Shown: in pieces, positions 8,267 through 16,437 of the stretch
Layout of the letters: each line of letters opens with the position of its first letter
How positions within the stretch are numbered: the first letter of the stretch is position 1
NCBI GenBank assembly: GCA_965223835.1
Contig: CBDCXQ010000001.1
Span: 4,712,001-4,776,000, forward strand
Direction: 5' to 3'
DNA length: 64,000 bases
Origin: CAVYXZ01 sp965223835
GTDB lineage: Bacteria; Chloroflexota; Anaerolineae; Aggregatilineales; Phototrophicaceae
Translations under genes and position numbers: made by a program
The notes under the pieces: generated by a model
The model's input: the letters and a program-made list of their open reading frames with translations, nothing else
The model's database searches: none
What the model was told of the DNA's origin: nothing

Positions 8267-9235
8267 TCAGGCTAAGGTGCGCCGAACGGCGGCGACCACA
8301 TCATCAGCGGTAGGAATGACAGCCTTTTCCAGGGTGGGACTAAACGGCATCGGCACCGGCTGGTTGGTGATGCGCTGCACCGGGGCTTTCAGATCGCTGA
8401 AGCCTTTTTCGGCGACGGTGGCGGCCCATTCACTGGCGGCACTACAGGTCGGGTAACATTCATCCACCGCGACGAACCGTCCAGTCGTTTTGACACTCTC
8501 CAGCACACAATCTTCGTCCCAGGGTTTGAGCGTGCGCAGGTCAATCACCTCACATTCGATGCCATCGGCGGCCAGCGTATCGGCAGCCGCTAACGACGGG
8601 TAGACCATCGCGCCGGCGGTACAGATCGTCACGGCGTCGCCCGCCCGCTTGATGTCGGCGACTCCCAGCGGCAGGGTATATTCCTCGTCCGGGACCTCGC
8701 CGCGTTTGCCGCCCAACGCCAGCGAATTGAGGAAAACGACCGGGTTATCATCGCGGATGGCGGCCTTCAATAAGCCCTTCACATCGTAGGGCGTACTGGG
8801 CAAGACGACTTTGACCAGCGGCATATTCATAAAAAACTGGTGGACCGATTGGCTGTGATGATGACCGGCGCTGCTGCCCGCACCGTTCTGAGTCATAAAG
8901 ACGACCGGCACCGTCGCCTGCCCGCCGAACATGTAGCGCATGGCTCCAGCTTGATTGGCAATCTGGTCGAACGCGAGGTACAAAAATGTTCCGAACATCA
9001 AATCCACTACGGGTCGCAATCCGGTTGCCGCCGCGCCAACCCCCGCGCCAGCGACTGCGAGTTCCGAAATCGGGGTGTCGATCACGCGTTCATCGCCGAA
9101 TTCTTCATGTAAATGGCGGGTCCCGGCAAACACCCCCAGGCGCACGTCCTCGCCCATCAGCATCACCATTTCATCGCGCTGCATTTCCTCACGCAGCGCT
9201 TCCCGAATGGCGGCTATATATGTTTTTCTTGGCAC
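8267..9235 (-). CDS. 2-oxoacid dehydrogenase E1 component, beta subunit
   Basis: A 322-residue transketolase-type E1-beta (pyruvate/acetoin/branched-chain family). Visible features are the start ALREEMQRDEMVMLMGEDV, the segment RVIDTPISELAVAGAGVGAA, the TPP-side AFDQIANQAGAMRYMFGGQ, and the C-terminal domain VIDLRTLKPWDEDCVLESVKTTGRFVAVDE. The start is GTG, preceded by AGGAG. Together with the alpha subunit (10307-11290) it would decarboxylate a 2-oxo acid or cleave an acyloin such as acetoin with thiamine diphosphate. A Rieske oxygenase gene sits between the two E1 genes, which is unusual. Confidence 0.88.
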   Translation of the reverse strand: MPRKTYIAAIREALREEMQRDEMVMLMGEDVRLGVFAGTRHLHEEFGDERVIDTPISELAVAGAGVGAAATGLRPVVDLMFGTFLYLAFDQIANQAGAMRYMFGGQATVPVVFMTQNGAGSSAGHHHSQSVHQFFMNMPLVKVVLPSTPYDVKGLLKAAIRDDNPVVFLNSLALGGKRGEVPDEEYTLPLGVADIKRAGDAVTICTAGAMVYPSLAAADTLAADGIECEVIDLRTLKPWDEDCVLESVKTTGRFVAVDECYPTCSAASEWAATVAEKGFSDLKAPVQRITNQPVPMPFSPTLEKAVIPTADDVVAAVRRTLA

Positions 9236-9254
9236 GCTTAACCTGCTCCTCTGT

Positions 9255-10304
9255 TTAAATCTGGATAACGATACCCAGTTCTTCTAACCATTTTTGGTAT
9301 TCGACCAACGGCAAATCCGCCGGGCGGGTGGGTAACTCGGTCTTGGTCCAAAACGGCGGCAACAACCAGGGTCGTTGGCTTTCGACCACGCGCCGGTCTT
9401 GTTCGCGCAAGGTATCCTGCAACTGCTCGAAGGCTGCATTATGCGCCGGTTGGTCCAGGTCATAATTGCGGGCCGACCCCCAGAACGTGAGTGTCTGATT
9501 ATGGCGCACCGGGCACACCGCCTGCCAGATAAGCGTGACATGCTGGCTATCCAGCGCGCGAATATTGAAGTGAATTGTATTGGGTATGCCTACAGTGGTC
9601 GTAATGGTGACTTCGCGCAGGGCTTCGTTGGCCTGTTCTTCGGCGATGGTCGGGTTATCGGGTTGTAGCATGGTGAAGTTTACAATCAGGTGGCTGCCTT
9701 CACGTCGCACCGTATGATCCGGTGGTTCAGGATGATCGCGCTCACCAACCAGCCCTTCATGGACCCAGGCTCCATGCGTATCATCGAGGGCCGCCATAAT
9801 CACGCGTGGGGCTGACGCGGTCCAGGCCGGATAGCAGCGCAGCGGTCCCGGCAAAAACGCCGCATTATCAAGATCGGGCAGATGCGGTAACGGGTAGCGG
9901 GCCGTTTCCGCCAGACACACCCAGATCAGACCGTACTTTTCCTGAACGAGATAGCGATCAACTCGCGCCGATTCCGGGATCACGCGGTCCGGCTCAAGCT
10001 GCGGAATAGCGACACACTGTCCAGTCGCCGCATAACTCCACCCGTGATAGGGACACATCAAGCACTCGCCATGCCCCGCGATTTGGCGAATTTCGCCCAA
10101 TGAAAGCTGAGCCTGAAAATGACGACAGACATCGGCCATAGCGACCAGCTCACCGTTCAGGCGCGTAACCACCACCGGCTGACCGAGTAACTCTGCCGCT
10201 GCGATGGGCTGCCCGGCCAATTGCGCAACCGGCATGACCGAATGCCAGAACGGGCGCAACGACTCGTAATAGGCTTCGATAGTCGCTTCACTAATGCCCG
10301 ACAT
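9255..10304 (-). CDS. Rieske non-heme iron oxygenase, terminal oxygenase subunit
   Basis: A 349-residue protein. The N-terminal Rieske [2Fe-2S] domain has CxH (VCRHFQ) and CxxH (CPYHGW). The catalytic domain has the mononuclear-iron facial-triad pattern D-x2-H-x4-H in LDDTHGAWVHEG. This organisation is that of single-component oxygenase alpha subunits such as those acting on carnitine, dicamba or aromatic acids, which need a separate reductase. No reductase is encoded nearby. It starts 2 bp after the E1-alpha stop and ends 19 bp before the E1-beta start, so it is embedded in the dehydrogenase genes. It probably oxygenates (hydroxylates or demethylates) the pathway substrate. Confidence 0.83.
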   Translation of the reverse strand: MSGISEATIEAYYESLRPFWHSVMPVAQLAGQPIAAAELLGQPVVVTRLNGELVAMADVCRHFQAQLSLGEIRQIAGHGECLMCPYHGWSYAATGQCVAIPQLEPDRVIPESARVDRYLVQEKYGLIWVCLAETARYPLPHLPDLDNAAFLPGPLRCYPAWTASAPRVIMAALDDTHGAWVHEGLVGERDHPEPPDHTVRREGSHLIVNFTMLQPDNPTIAEEQANEALREVTITTTVGIPNTIHFNIRALDSQHVTLIWQAVCPVRHNQTLTFWGSARNYDLDQPAHNAAFEQLQDTLREQDRRVVESQRPWLLPPFWTKTELPTRPADLPLVEYQKWLEELGIVIQI

Positions 10305-10306
10305 GG

Positions 10307-11290
10307 TTAAACCCAGGTATCCTCATACAGCGCTTCAACATCAGGCAGTGGGCTGTTACGGGCATAGTCAACCGCCGCTGTGACCGCCTGCGTGGTGTCA
10401 TCATCCAGCGTTTCCAGGTCGCTAGCCGCCGCCACGCCGTTTTCGATCACATAAGTATGCAAGATCGTCAGCGGGTCTTTCTGCTGCGCCGCCGCCACTT
10501 CTTCCGGCAGTCGATACACCTGTCCCGCCAGAAAGGCTTCTTCACCTTCGGCATGACCGCCGCGCCGATGCGTCTTGGCTTCGATCAACGTGGGGCCGCC
10601 GCCAGCGCGTGCCCGTTGCACGGCCTCGGCAGTGACGGTGTACATCTCCAGCGCGTTGGTGCCATCGGCAATCACGCCGGGGATGCCATAACCCGCCGCC
10701 CGGTCCGCAATATCGGTGATGTTCATCGCATGGATTGACGGCGTGAATTCGCCATACTGATTGTTCTCGCACATAAAGATGACCGGTAAATTGAGAGTCG
10801 AGGCCAGATTCAAGGCTTCGTGAAAGCTGCCTTCATTGGCGGCCCCATCACCAAAAAAACACACCGACACCTGGTCCGACTTGCGATATTTGGCGCTTAA
10901 TCCGGCACCCACCGCAATCGGCAGCCCGCCGCCCACCGTACCGCAAGCGCCCAGCATCCCAATCTGGAAGTCAGCGATATGCATACTGCCGCCTTTGCCC
11001 TTGCAGTAGCCGGTTGCTTTACCGAACAGTTCGGCCATGATACGGTTCAGATCGCCGCCTTTGGCAATCACATGGCCGTGTCCGCGATGCGTGCTGACGA
11101 TGTAATCAGCATCGCGCAACGCCGCACACACCCCGGCCCCAATGGCTTCCTCGCCGATGTATAAATGTACAAAGCCCGGTAACTGCCCCTGTTTAAACAG
11201 CCTGCCGACCTCTTCTTCAAAACGGCGAATGCGCAGAATCCGCTCATAAATATCCATCACAACATCGGCTGGCACATCGAAGTTAGACAT
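10307..11290 (-). CDS. 2-oxoacid dehydrogenase E1 component, alpha subunit
   Basis: About 327 residues from an ATG at 11288-11290 (MSNFDVP); the frame is open further upstream, but this start avoids overlap with the preceding gene and follows AGGAT. The thiamine-diphosphate motif is complete: GDGAANEGSFHEALNLA followed by ENNQYGEF. The start RILRIRRFEEEVGRLFKQGQLPGFVHLYIGEEAI and the loop THRRGGHAEGEE match E1-alpha of acetoin and pyruvate dehydrogenases. It would form the heterotetramer with the E1-beta product. No E2 acyltransferase or E3 lipoamide dehydrogenase is encoded within the operon. Confidence 0.87.
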   Translation of the reverse strand: MSNFDVPADVVMDIYERILRIRRFEEEVGRLFKQGQLPGFVHLYIGEEAIGAGVCAALRDADYIVSTHRGHGHVIAKGGDLNRIMAELFGKATGYCKGKGGSMHIADFQIGMLGACGTVGGGLPIAVGAGLSAKYRKSDQVSVCFFGDGAANEGSFHEALNLASTLNLPVIFMCENNQYGEFTPSIHAMNITDIADRAAGYGIPGVIADGTNALEMYTVTAEAVQRARAGGGPTLIEAKTHRRGGHAEGEEAFLAGQVYRLPEEVAAAQQKDPLTILHTYVIENGVAAASDLETLDDDTTQAVTAAVDYARNSPLPDVEALYEDTWV

Positions 11291-11295
11291 TTTTC

Positions 11296-12522
11296 TTATC
11301 CTGTTGAAGTACAAAGCGCCCCGGCAGTCAGCGCCAGAGCCTGCGTTGCGGTTACGATCTGTTCAATCTCAATACACTCATCAACCATCGGCCAGATGGG
11401 GATAAAGCCCGGACCATATTCCACACATTCAATGCCAACGCCCTTGAAATGGCAGGTATCCGCCGTCGCACCGATGCGATGACCGGCCCCCACATCTGGC
11501 GCAGTTCCCGTGACTTGCCGGTGAGAGTCAACCAGCGCCGTGACCAGCGGTGAATCCGTCGGCGTCGCGGGTCTGGCTGGCATGTTGGGCTGATAATCAC
11601 TCTGCGGAACGACGAGTTCATAGCGAAAATCGGGGTCTCCCGCTTGAATACTATCGAGTAGGCTGGTCATATCGTCGCGCACGCTTTGCTCGGTCATGCC
11701 AGGAATAATCCGCAGGTCGAAGGTGAGCGTCGTGACGTTTTGATAATGTTCGATGTTGCGAACCGCCATCGCTGGAAAACCGGGAATCAGCGGGTGGGGT
11801 TCGTAGCGCAGCCAGCCACCTTGAGTCACCGCTGGCAGCGGCTCATAACTCGGCCCAAAGGCGTCAATCACTCTCGTGACCTTCTCAATCGGATTAATGT
11901 AAGGTACCCGATGTTTAAATTCGCCGACAACGCGCACTTTGCCCTGCACATAACCCACCGAAATCACGCCCACATCCAGGTTGCTCGCCTCGGTCACGAT
12001 GCAGTAATCCGGGCGCAAGCCGCTGTCAATCAAGTGTAACGCGCCCACGCCGCCGCCAGTTTCACCTACCACACAGGCCACAATCAGATCACCCTTGAGC
12101 AGGCGGCCAGATCGTCGCACCACATCCGCCGCAGTCATAATCGCCGCGACACCGGCTTTCATGTTGATCGCGCCCAGGCCATAAATTTTGCCATCAGCAA
12201 TGTTGGCAGCAAAGGGGTCGTGGGTCCACTCATCCCGGCGAAAAACATCGCCGTTCCAATCACTCGTATCGGTATGCCCACACAGCATCAGGCTCGGTCC
12301 CGTGCCATCACCGCGCAGGGTGCCAATCGCCTGATGGGTGACACCGCCGTTCGCCAGGGGGACGGCCTGCACTTCCACCGCAAAATCGCGCGCCTGCAGC
12401 CAGTCGGCAATCCAGTAACCAACCTCCGACTCATGCCATAAAAACGACGGAATGCGGATGAGTTCTTGCGTTAGTTGTACCGGCGCTGCCGGGTCAAAAT
12501 GCTCAAGAATCGACATCATCAT
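11296..12522 (-). CDS. M20-family metallohydrolase (ArgE/DapE-like) with substituted metal ligands
   Basis: About 408 residues from ATG codons at 12514-12522, 5 bp after the RidA stop; an earlier in-frame start would overlap RidA. M20 landmarks are present: CGHTDTSDW (H83, D85), GLGAINMKAG, GETGGGVGALHLIDSG, and a C-terminal GAGHRIGATADTCHF with the last histidine. The bridging aspartate of the usual DMKGG is Asn (N120), and the usual DEE pair reads GET (G153-E154-T155), so one metal ligand is lost and the other weakened. It may therefore be a mononuclear or atypical amidase, or act on a different bond. It probably hydrolyses an acyl-amino or amide intermediate. Confidence 0.8.
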   Translation of the reverse strand: MMMSILEHFDPAAPVQLTQELIRIPSFLWHESEVGYWIADWLQARDFAVEVQAVPLANGGVTHQAIGTLRGDGTGPSLMLCGHTDTSDWNGDVFRRDEWTHDPFAANIADGKIYGLGAINMKAGVAAIMTAADVVRRSGRLLKGDLIVACVVGETGGGVGALHLIDSGLRPDYCIVTEASNLDVGVISVGYVQGKVRVVGEFKHRVPYINPIEKVTRVIDAFGPSYEPLPAVTQGGWLRYEPHPLIPGFPAMAVRNIEHYQNVTTLTFDLRIIPGMTEQSVRDDMTSLLDSIQAGDPDFRYELVVPQSDYQPNMPARPATPTDSPLVTALVDSHRQVTGTAPDVGAGHRIGATADTCHFKGVGIECVEYGPGFIPIWPMVDECIEIEQIVTATQALALTAGALCTSTG

Positions 12523-12527
12523 AACGT

Positions 12528-12923
12528 CTAATTTTCGTCCGGCACAATCGCCCATACATCAAACCCCACCTGAGCGCCGCCCCATAACTGCGCGACACCG
12601 ATGGTATTGCGCGTTGGATACGGTTCGGTGAAATACTCGCGGTAAATGGCGTCCATGTCCGCAAAACGCTCAACATCGGTCAGGGACACGTTAACCCGCA
12701 CCACGTTCGCCAGCGTCGCATCCGCCGCTTCGATCACGGCCTTAATATTGTTCAGCGCCTGCCGCACTTCGGCCTCGAAGCCACCCGTTACGACGCCAGA
12801 GCCATCCGGGTGCGTCCCCAGATACCCCGATGTCACCAGCAGATTGCCGATCTGCAACGCCTGACTGTAACCGCTGCTGGGTACGGGTGCCTGGTCCGTC
12901 AAAATCACTTCAGGTTTCGACAT
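12528..12923 (-). CDS. RidA/YjgF/UK114-family protein
   Basis: A 131-residue RidA-fold protein. The family segment NLLVTSGYLGTHPDGSG, the central EVRQALNNIKAVIEAADATLANVVRVNVSLTDVE and the C-terminal PYPTRNTIGVAQLWGGAQVGFDVWAIV with the conserved substrate-binding arginine are all visible. Members hydrolyse reactive enamine/imine intermediates or act as dedicated pathway hydrolases. It lies between the regulator and the M20 hydrolase, so a role on a nitrogenous pathway intermediate is reasonable, though not proven. Confidence 0.85.
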   Translation of the reverse strand: MSKPEVILTDQAPVPSSGYSQALQIGNLLVTSGYLGTHPDGSGVVTGGFEAEVRQALNNIKAVIEAADATLANVVRVNVSLTDVERFADMDAIYREYFTEPYPTRNTIGVAQLWGGAQVGFDVWAIVPDEN

Positions 12924-12931
12924 AAAAAATC

Positions 12932-13567
12932 CTACTCGTCATGATTGTGGCGATTGTTTTTGATCTCGCTCAAATAATTATAGAGTGTCGACCGGCTAAC
13001 CCGCAGTTCATCGGCCAGAATGGGCACGGCCTTCTTCACCTGAAAAACGCCCTTTTCGTCCAACCGAGCGATGAGGTCCACTTTTTCCTGACGGGTCAGC
13101 ACCGGCATTTCGTAACCTTTTTCATTGACCGTTTCCAGGAAAACGGAATGAATGGTGCTCTGAATGTCATCGGAAAATGTCTCGGAGATGTCGGCATCAT
13201 CCGTTGATACAAAATCGTCGATAAAGCGCTGAATGGCATAAAAGGCGGTGATGTCGAGATTGATGCAGAACGCCCCGGTCACATCACCAGCATCATTGGT
13301 TAAAAACAAGGTGCATGATTTCAGGATATGACCGTTGGGCAGTTGCGTCTGATAATTGTACACATCCGAGTCCGTGTCGGCATTACGCACACAGGACAAA
13401 ATGAAGTCGGTCGCGGCACCGCCAACGGCCCGTCCGGTGAGATTGCCTTCGATATGCACAATCGAACGCTCTAAATCGGTAAAGTCGTGGATGACGACCT
13501 CACACTGCGGCCCCAGCAATTTGCTGATGCCCACCGCGATCTGTTTCAGTTCATCCAGATTTTGCAT
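12932..13567 (-). CDS. YheO/DauR-type transcriptional regulator (PAS_6 + HTH_22)
   Basis: About 211 residues. The N-terminal PAS-like domain (roughly 8-125; LGPQCEVVIHDFTDLERSIVHIEGN ... TGAFCINLDIT) and the C-terminal helix-turn-helix (about 160-205; LDEKGVFQVKKAVPILADELRVSRSTLYNYLSEIK) are those of the YheO family, whose best-known member DauR controls D-arginine catabolism. ATG 13565-13567 is preferred; a GTG lies directly before it and no strong Shine-Dalgarno is seen. It is the first gene of the catabolic operon and is divergent from the creatininase-family gene, with a palindromic site between them. It is the best candidate for the regulator binding the shared motif. Confidence 0.87.
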   Translation of the reverse strand: MQNLDELKQIAVGISKLLGPQCEVVIHDFTDLERSIVHIEGNLTGRAVGGAATDFILSCVRNADTDSDVYNYQTQLPNGHILKSCTLFLTNDAGDVTGAFCINLDITAFYAIQRFIDDFVSTDDADISETFSDDIQSTIHSVFLETVNEKGYEMPVLTRQEKVDLIARLDEKGVFQVKKAVPILADELRVSRSTLYNYLSEIKNNRHNHDE

Positions 13568-13637
13568 CACACTGACCGAAACTTAATAAGTGAGGACCCT
13601 ATTTTGACAAAAATCGCCCATTCCGCACATAGACAAA

Positions 13638-13673
13638 GTATCCAAGAATTGTACAAAATGTATATACATTGTG
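13638..13673 (+). promoter_or_regulatory. Shared 29-bp motif, site B, overlapping a palindromic operator
   Basis: Positions 13638-13666 carry the shared motif (TCCAA, three free bases, TTGTACAAAATGTATATA). In addition, AATGTATATACATT at 13657-13670 is a perfect 14-bp palindrome, and the symmetry continues to 13654-13673 with one mismatch. The right half repeats the CACAATGTAT half-site in reverse, so this site looks like two inverted half-sites. It lies about 70 bp upstream of both the regulator gene (minus strand) and the creatininase gene (plus strand), where one protein could control both directions. Confidence 0.7.
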
Positions 13674-13735
13674 CTGGAAATGTGCGTTATAGTCAACTCG
13701 CTTACGGAATTGGGGCGACACAGGAGATGCAGATA

Positions 13736-14584
13736 ATGGGTGATGAACCGCTGTATGTACAAAAAGGACCGGCAACCTTACCGGAGATGACCAGCGATGA
13801 AGTGGCCGCCTTCCTGAAAACGTCTGATGTGCTGATGTTACCCTTTGGCGCAACCGAAGCGCATGGCGGGCACCTGCCACTGGGTACCGACACGTATGAG
13901 GCCCGTGAAAATTGCCGTCGTGCTTTGCTCAAACTCAACGCGTTGGGTTGCCCGACGCTGATTGGGCCGGTCATACCGGTCGGCACCTCCAGTTTCCATC
14001 TGGGCTTCCCCGGCACCATCTCGATCAGCCCCATGACCCTGATTAACCTGACCAAAGAGATTTGTTTGAGCCTGTACGAAAGCGGATTTCGCAAGTTCGC
14101 CTTCGTTCACGGGCACGATGGCAATTTACCCAGCATGATGGTAGCGGCCCAGGAAGTGGTCGATGCGACGCCCGATGCACAGGTCATGGTGCTCAACTGG
14201 TTGACTCCGCTCAGCAAGATTTATCACACGATTCAGACGTCCAAACAACAGGAAGGGCACGGTGGCGAGGGCGAAACTGCCCGCATCCTGGTCACGCACC
14301 CGGAACTCGTTCACCTGGACCGGTCGCAGAAGCATCATGTACCGCCGGAAGCTATGCGCAAAATTCAGGGCAAGGAACACATCAAAACCGGCGGCGGCAT
14401 TTTTTACGCAACCCGCAGCTATCAGGCGCATACGCCCTATGGTCACATTGGCGACCCAGCCCTCGCCACCGAGGACACCGGTAATCGTGGCTATGAAGTC
14501 ATCGCCGAATGGATTGCCCATGTTATCGCCCGCGATTATTTTGACAAAGATGTTGATCCCAACGAGGTCTATCAGGAACGCTAA
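13736..14584 (+). CDS. Creatininase-family amidohydrolase
   Basis: About 282 residues from ATG 13736 (MGDEPLYVQ), which is preceded by CAGGAG at a 9-base spacing; upstream in-frame codons extend into the regulatory region and the divergent gene. Creatininase-family landmarks are present: LPFGATEAHGGHLPLGTDTYEA with the metal-binding Glu, His and Asp, FVHGHDGN, and EGHGGEGETARIL with the C-terminal metal Glu. The family opens cyclic amides (creatinine) or hydrolyses formamides in flavin and coenzyme pathways. Divergent from the regulator and convergent with the GMC oxidoreductase, whose stop codon overlaps its own. It is likely part of the same regulon; the substrate is unknown. Confidence 0.85.
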   Translation: MGDEPLYVQKGPATLPEMTSDEVAAFLKTSDVLMLPFGATEAHGGHLPLGTDTYEARENCRRALLKLNALGCPTLIGPVIPVGTSSFHLGFPGTISISPMTLINLTKEICLSLYESGFRKFAFVHGHDGNLPSMMVAAQEVVDATPDAQVMVLNWLTPLSKIYHTIQTSKQQEGHGGEGETARILVTHPELVHLDRSQKHHVPPEAMRKIQGKEHIKTGGGIFYATRSYQAHTPYGHIGDPALATEDTGNRGYEVIAEWIAHVIARDYFDKDVDPNEVYQER

Positions 14585-16125
14585 ACATCACGAATCAAAT
14601 CAGCAGCTTTCTCGGCAATCATGATGACTGCTGCGTGGGTGTTACCGCCGATCGTCGTTGGCATGATGGCGGCATCCACCACCCGCAGGTTGTCAACACC
14701 ATAGACCTGCAACGCCGGGTTGACGACCGCCAGCGGATCAATACCCATTTTGCAAGTGCTGGAAGCGTGCCAGGTCGATTCGACCGCGTGGCGAACCCAC
14801 GTAGCGATTTCCGCATTCGATTGGCAGTCGACACCAGGGTTAATTTCAGCACCGAGAAAGCCAGTAAACGCACGGGTTTGCACCAGACCACGAATGAGTT
14901 GCACGCTGTCACGTAACGTGCGTACATCATCGTCATCGGCCAGAAAATTGGGCTGGATCGCAGGTGGAATCAAGGGGTCACGCGAGCGCAACGTCACGCG
15001 TCCGCTCGTTTTGGGGCGCAGCAAACTGGCGACGATGGCAAAGTCGAAGCCGGCTTCGACGTCAGCAACGGCAGCATAAAGCTGCACATCGGGCATTTCC
15101 AGCCCCGCCCGCGTCTGCACAAACGCTCCCACCTGCGACCGTATCACACTCAATAGACCAGCCCGGTCTCGCAGATAAGCCGCATAGGCCTCCCCGCTGC
15201 GCGAGAAATCCTGGCGGGTTGGGGGATTACTGGTAAAGTGCAGATCGACTTTGGGATGATCCTGCAAATTCTCGCCCACACCCGGCAAGTCCACGACGAC
15301 CGGAATCCCAAAGGCCTCCAGTTGCCCGGCAGCGCCAATCCCAGAGCCAAGTAGCAATTGCGGTGAGTTAATCACGCCCCCACACAGGATAACTTCCCGC
15401 TCGGCGTAGGCCTGTTTGACACGGTTGTCGTGAATGTATTCAACGCCGACAGCCCGTTTGCCATTAAACAGGATGCGGGTCGCCTGGGCATAAGTCTGTA
15501 CCGTCAGATTGGCGCGACCCAACGCTGGCTCAAGATAGCCTTTGAAGGCGCTGTGCCGCTCACCATTCCGCTGTGTCGCTTGATACCAGCCCACCCCCGC
15601 CTGTTCGCTGCCGTTGAAATCCTCGTTAAAGGGCAGACCATATGCTTGACCCGCTTTGACAAACACCTCAGAAATGGGATGGATGAAATCATGATCACTC
15701 ACATAAATGGGACCGGCATCACCATGATAGGCGGACGCGCCCCGCGCCTGGGTTTCAGACTTGATGAAATAGGGTAATACCTGCTCATAGCCCCAGCCAT
15801 CATTGCCCAATGCGGCCCAATCGTCATAATCGCGGCGGTGCCCCCGAATGTAGAGCAGAGCATTGATCGAACTCGAACCACCGAGCGCGCGGCCCCGATT
15901 CCAGACGAGCGACCGGTTGGTGGCATGTGCTTGCGGTTCCGAAAAATAATGCCAATCAACATCGGTTCCCAGCAGATCAAACCAGCGGGCCGGAATGCGG
16001 AGATCAGGCTGATGGGCTGGCCCCCCGACTTCAAGCAACAGCACCGATACATCATCGTCCGCCGTCAGCCGCTGCGCCAATACGCACCCGGCGCTCCCGC
16101 CCCCGACAATGATATAGTCCGTCAT
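14581..16125 (-). CDS. GMC-family FAD oxidoreductase (choline dehydrogenase-like)
   Basis: A 514-residue flavoenzyme. The N-terminus YIIVGGGSAGCVLAQRL is the FAD-binding Rossmann motif. GMC signature 1 (NRGRALGGSSSINALLYIRGHRRDYDDW) and signature 2 (ILCGGVINSPQLLLGSGIG) are complete. The catalytic His is in STWHASSTCKMG and the C-terminal partner region is GGNTHAAVIMIAEKAADLI. It would oxidise an alcohol (choline, glycol or sugar alcohol type) and pass electrons to a quinone or oxygen. The stop codon overlaps that of the convergent creatininase-family gene by 3 bp. It is divergent from the sugar-type transporter at 16438 and shares with it the intergenic site C. Confidence 0.88.
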   Translation of the reverse strand: MTDYIIVGGGSAGCVLAQRLTADDDVSVLLLEVGGPAHQPDLRIPARWFDLLGTDVDWHYFSEPQAHATNRSLVWNRGRALGGSSSINALLYIRGHRRDYDDWAALGNDGWGYEQVLPYFIKSETQARGASAYHGDAGPIYVSDHDFIHPISEVFVKAGQAYGLPFNEDFNGSEQAGVGWYQATQRNGERHSAFKGYLEPALGRANLTVQTYAQATRILFNGKRAVGVEYIHDNRVKQAYAEREVILCGGVINSPQLLLGSGIGAAGQLEAFGIPVVVDLPGVGENLQDHPKVDLHFTSNPPTRQDFSRSGEAYAAYLRDRAGLLSVIRSQVGAFVQTRAGLEMPDVQLYAAVADVEAGFDFAIVASLLRPKTSGRVTLRSRDPLIPPAIQPNFLADDDDVRTLRDSVQLIRGLVQTRAFTGFLGAEINPGVDCQSNAEIATWVRHAVESTWHASSTCKMGIDPLAVVNPALQVYGVDNLRVVDAAIMPTTIGGNTHAAVIMIAEKAADLIRDV

Positions 16126-16203
16126 GGTTCAATCCTTTTTCGCCGCAAGCCGCGTTCAGATCATAACGAATCGATCTGTGAATGCTGACATAAGCTGGAC
16201 GTT

Positions 16204-16232
16204 TTGTCCAATAGTTGTACACAATGTTTGCA
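16204..16232 (+). promoter_or_regulatory. Shared 29-bp motif, site C (GMC / sugar-transporter intergenic region)
   Basis: The site reads TTGTCCAA, three bases, TTGTACACAATGTTTGCA. It aligns with sites A and B without gaps. It lies about 80 bp upstream of the GMC start (16125) and about 205 bp upstream of the transporter start (16438), inside a 312-bp intergenic region. The rest of that region (16233-16437) holds no gene; I see only a Shine-Dalgarno (GGAGAG, 16424-16429) before the binding-protein ATG and no clear canonical promoter. Confidence 0.65.
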
Positions 16233-16437
16233 GGCGCTACAATAGCCAGCGTGTCGCTCAACACGAAATTGCAGTCAGAAAATCAGATCACGTAAATTTG
16301 TTGTGGGCAACCAAATTTGTTATTTTTGGTCGCGTAGTTCAGGCAGAAATTCAGGAGGTCATGCCACAGCACAGATTGACGGGTAGATAGAATATCAAAC
16401 AACATTGTTTTGCAAATGAGTTCTGGAGAGAAAACAT

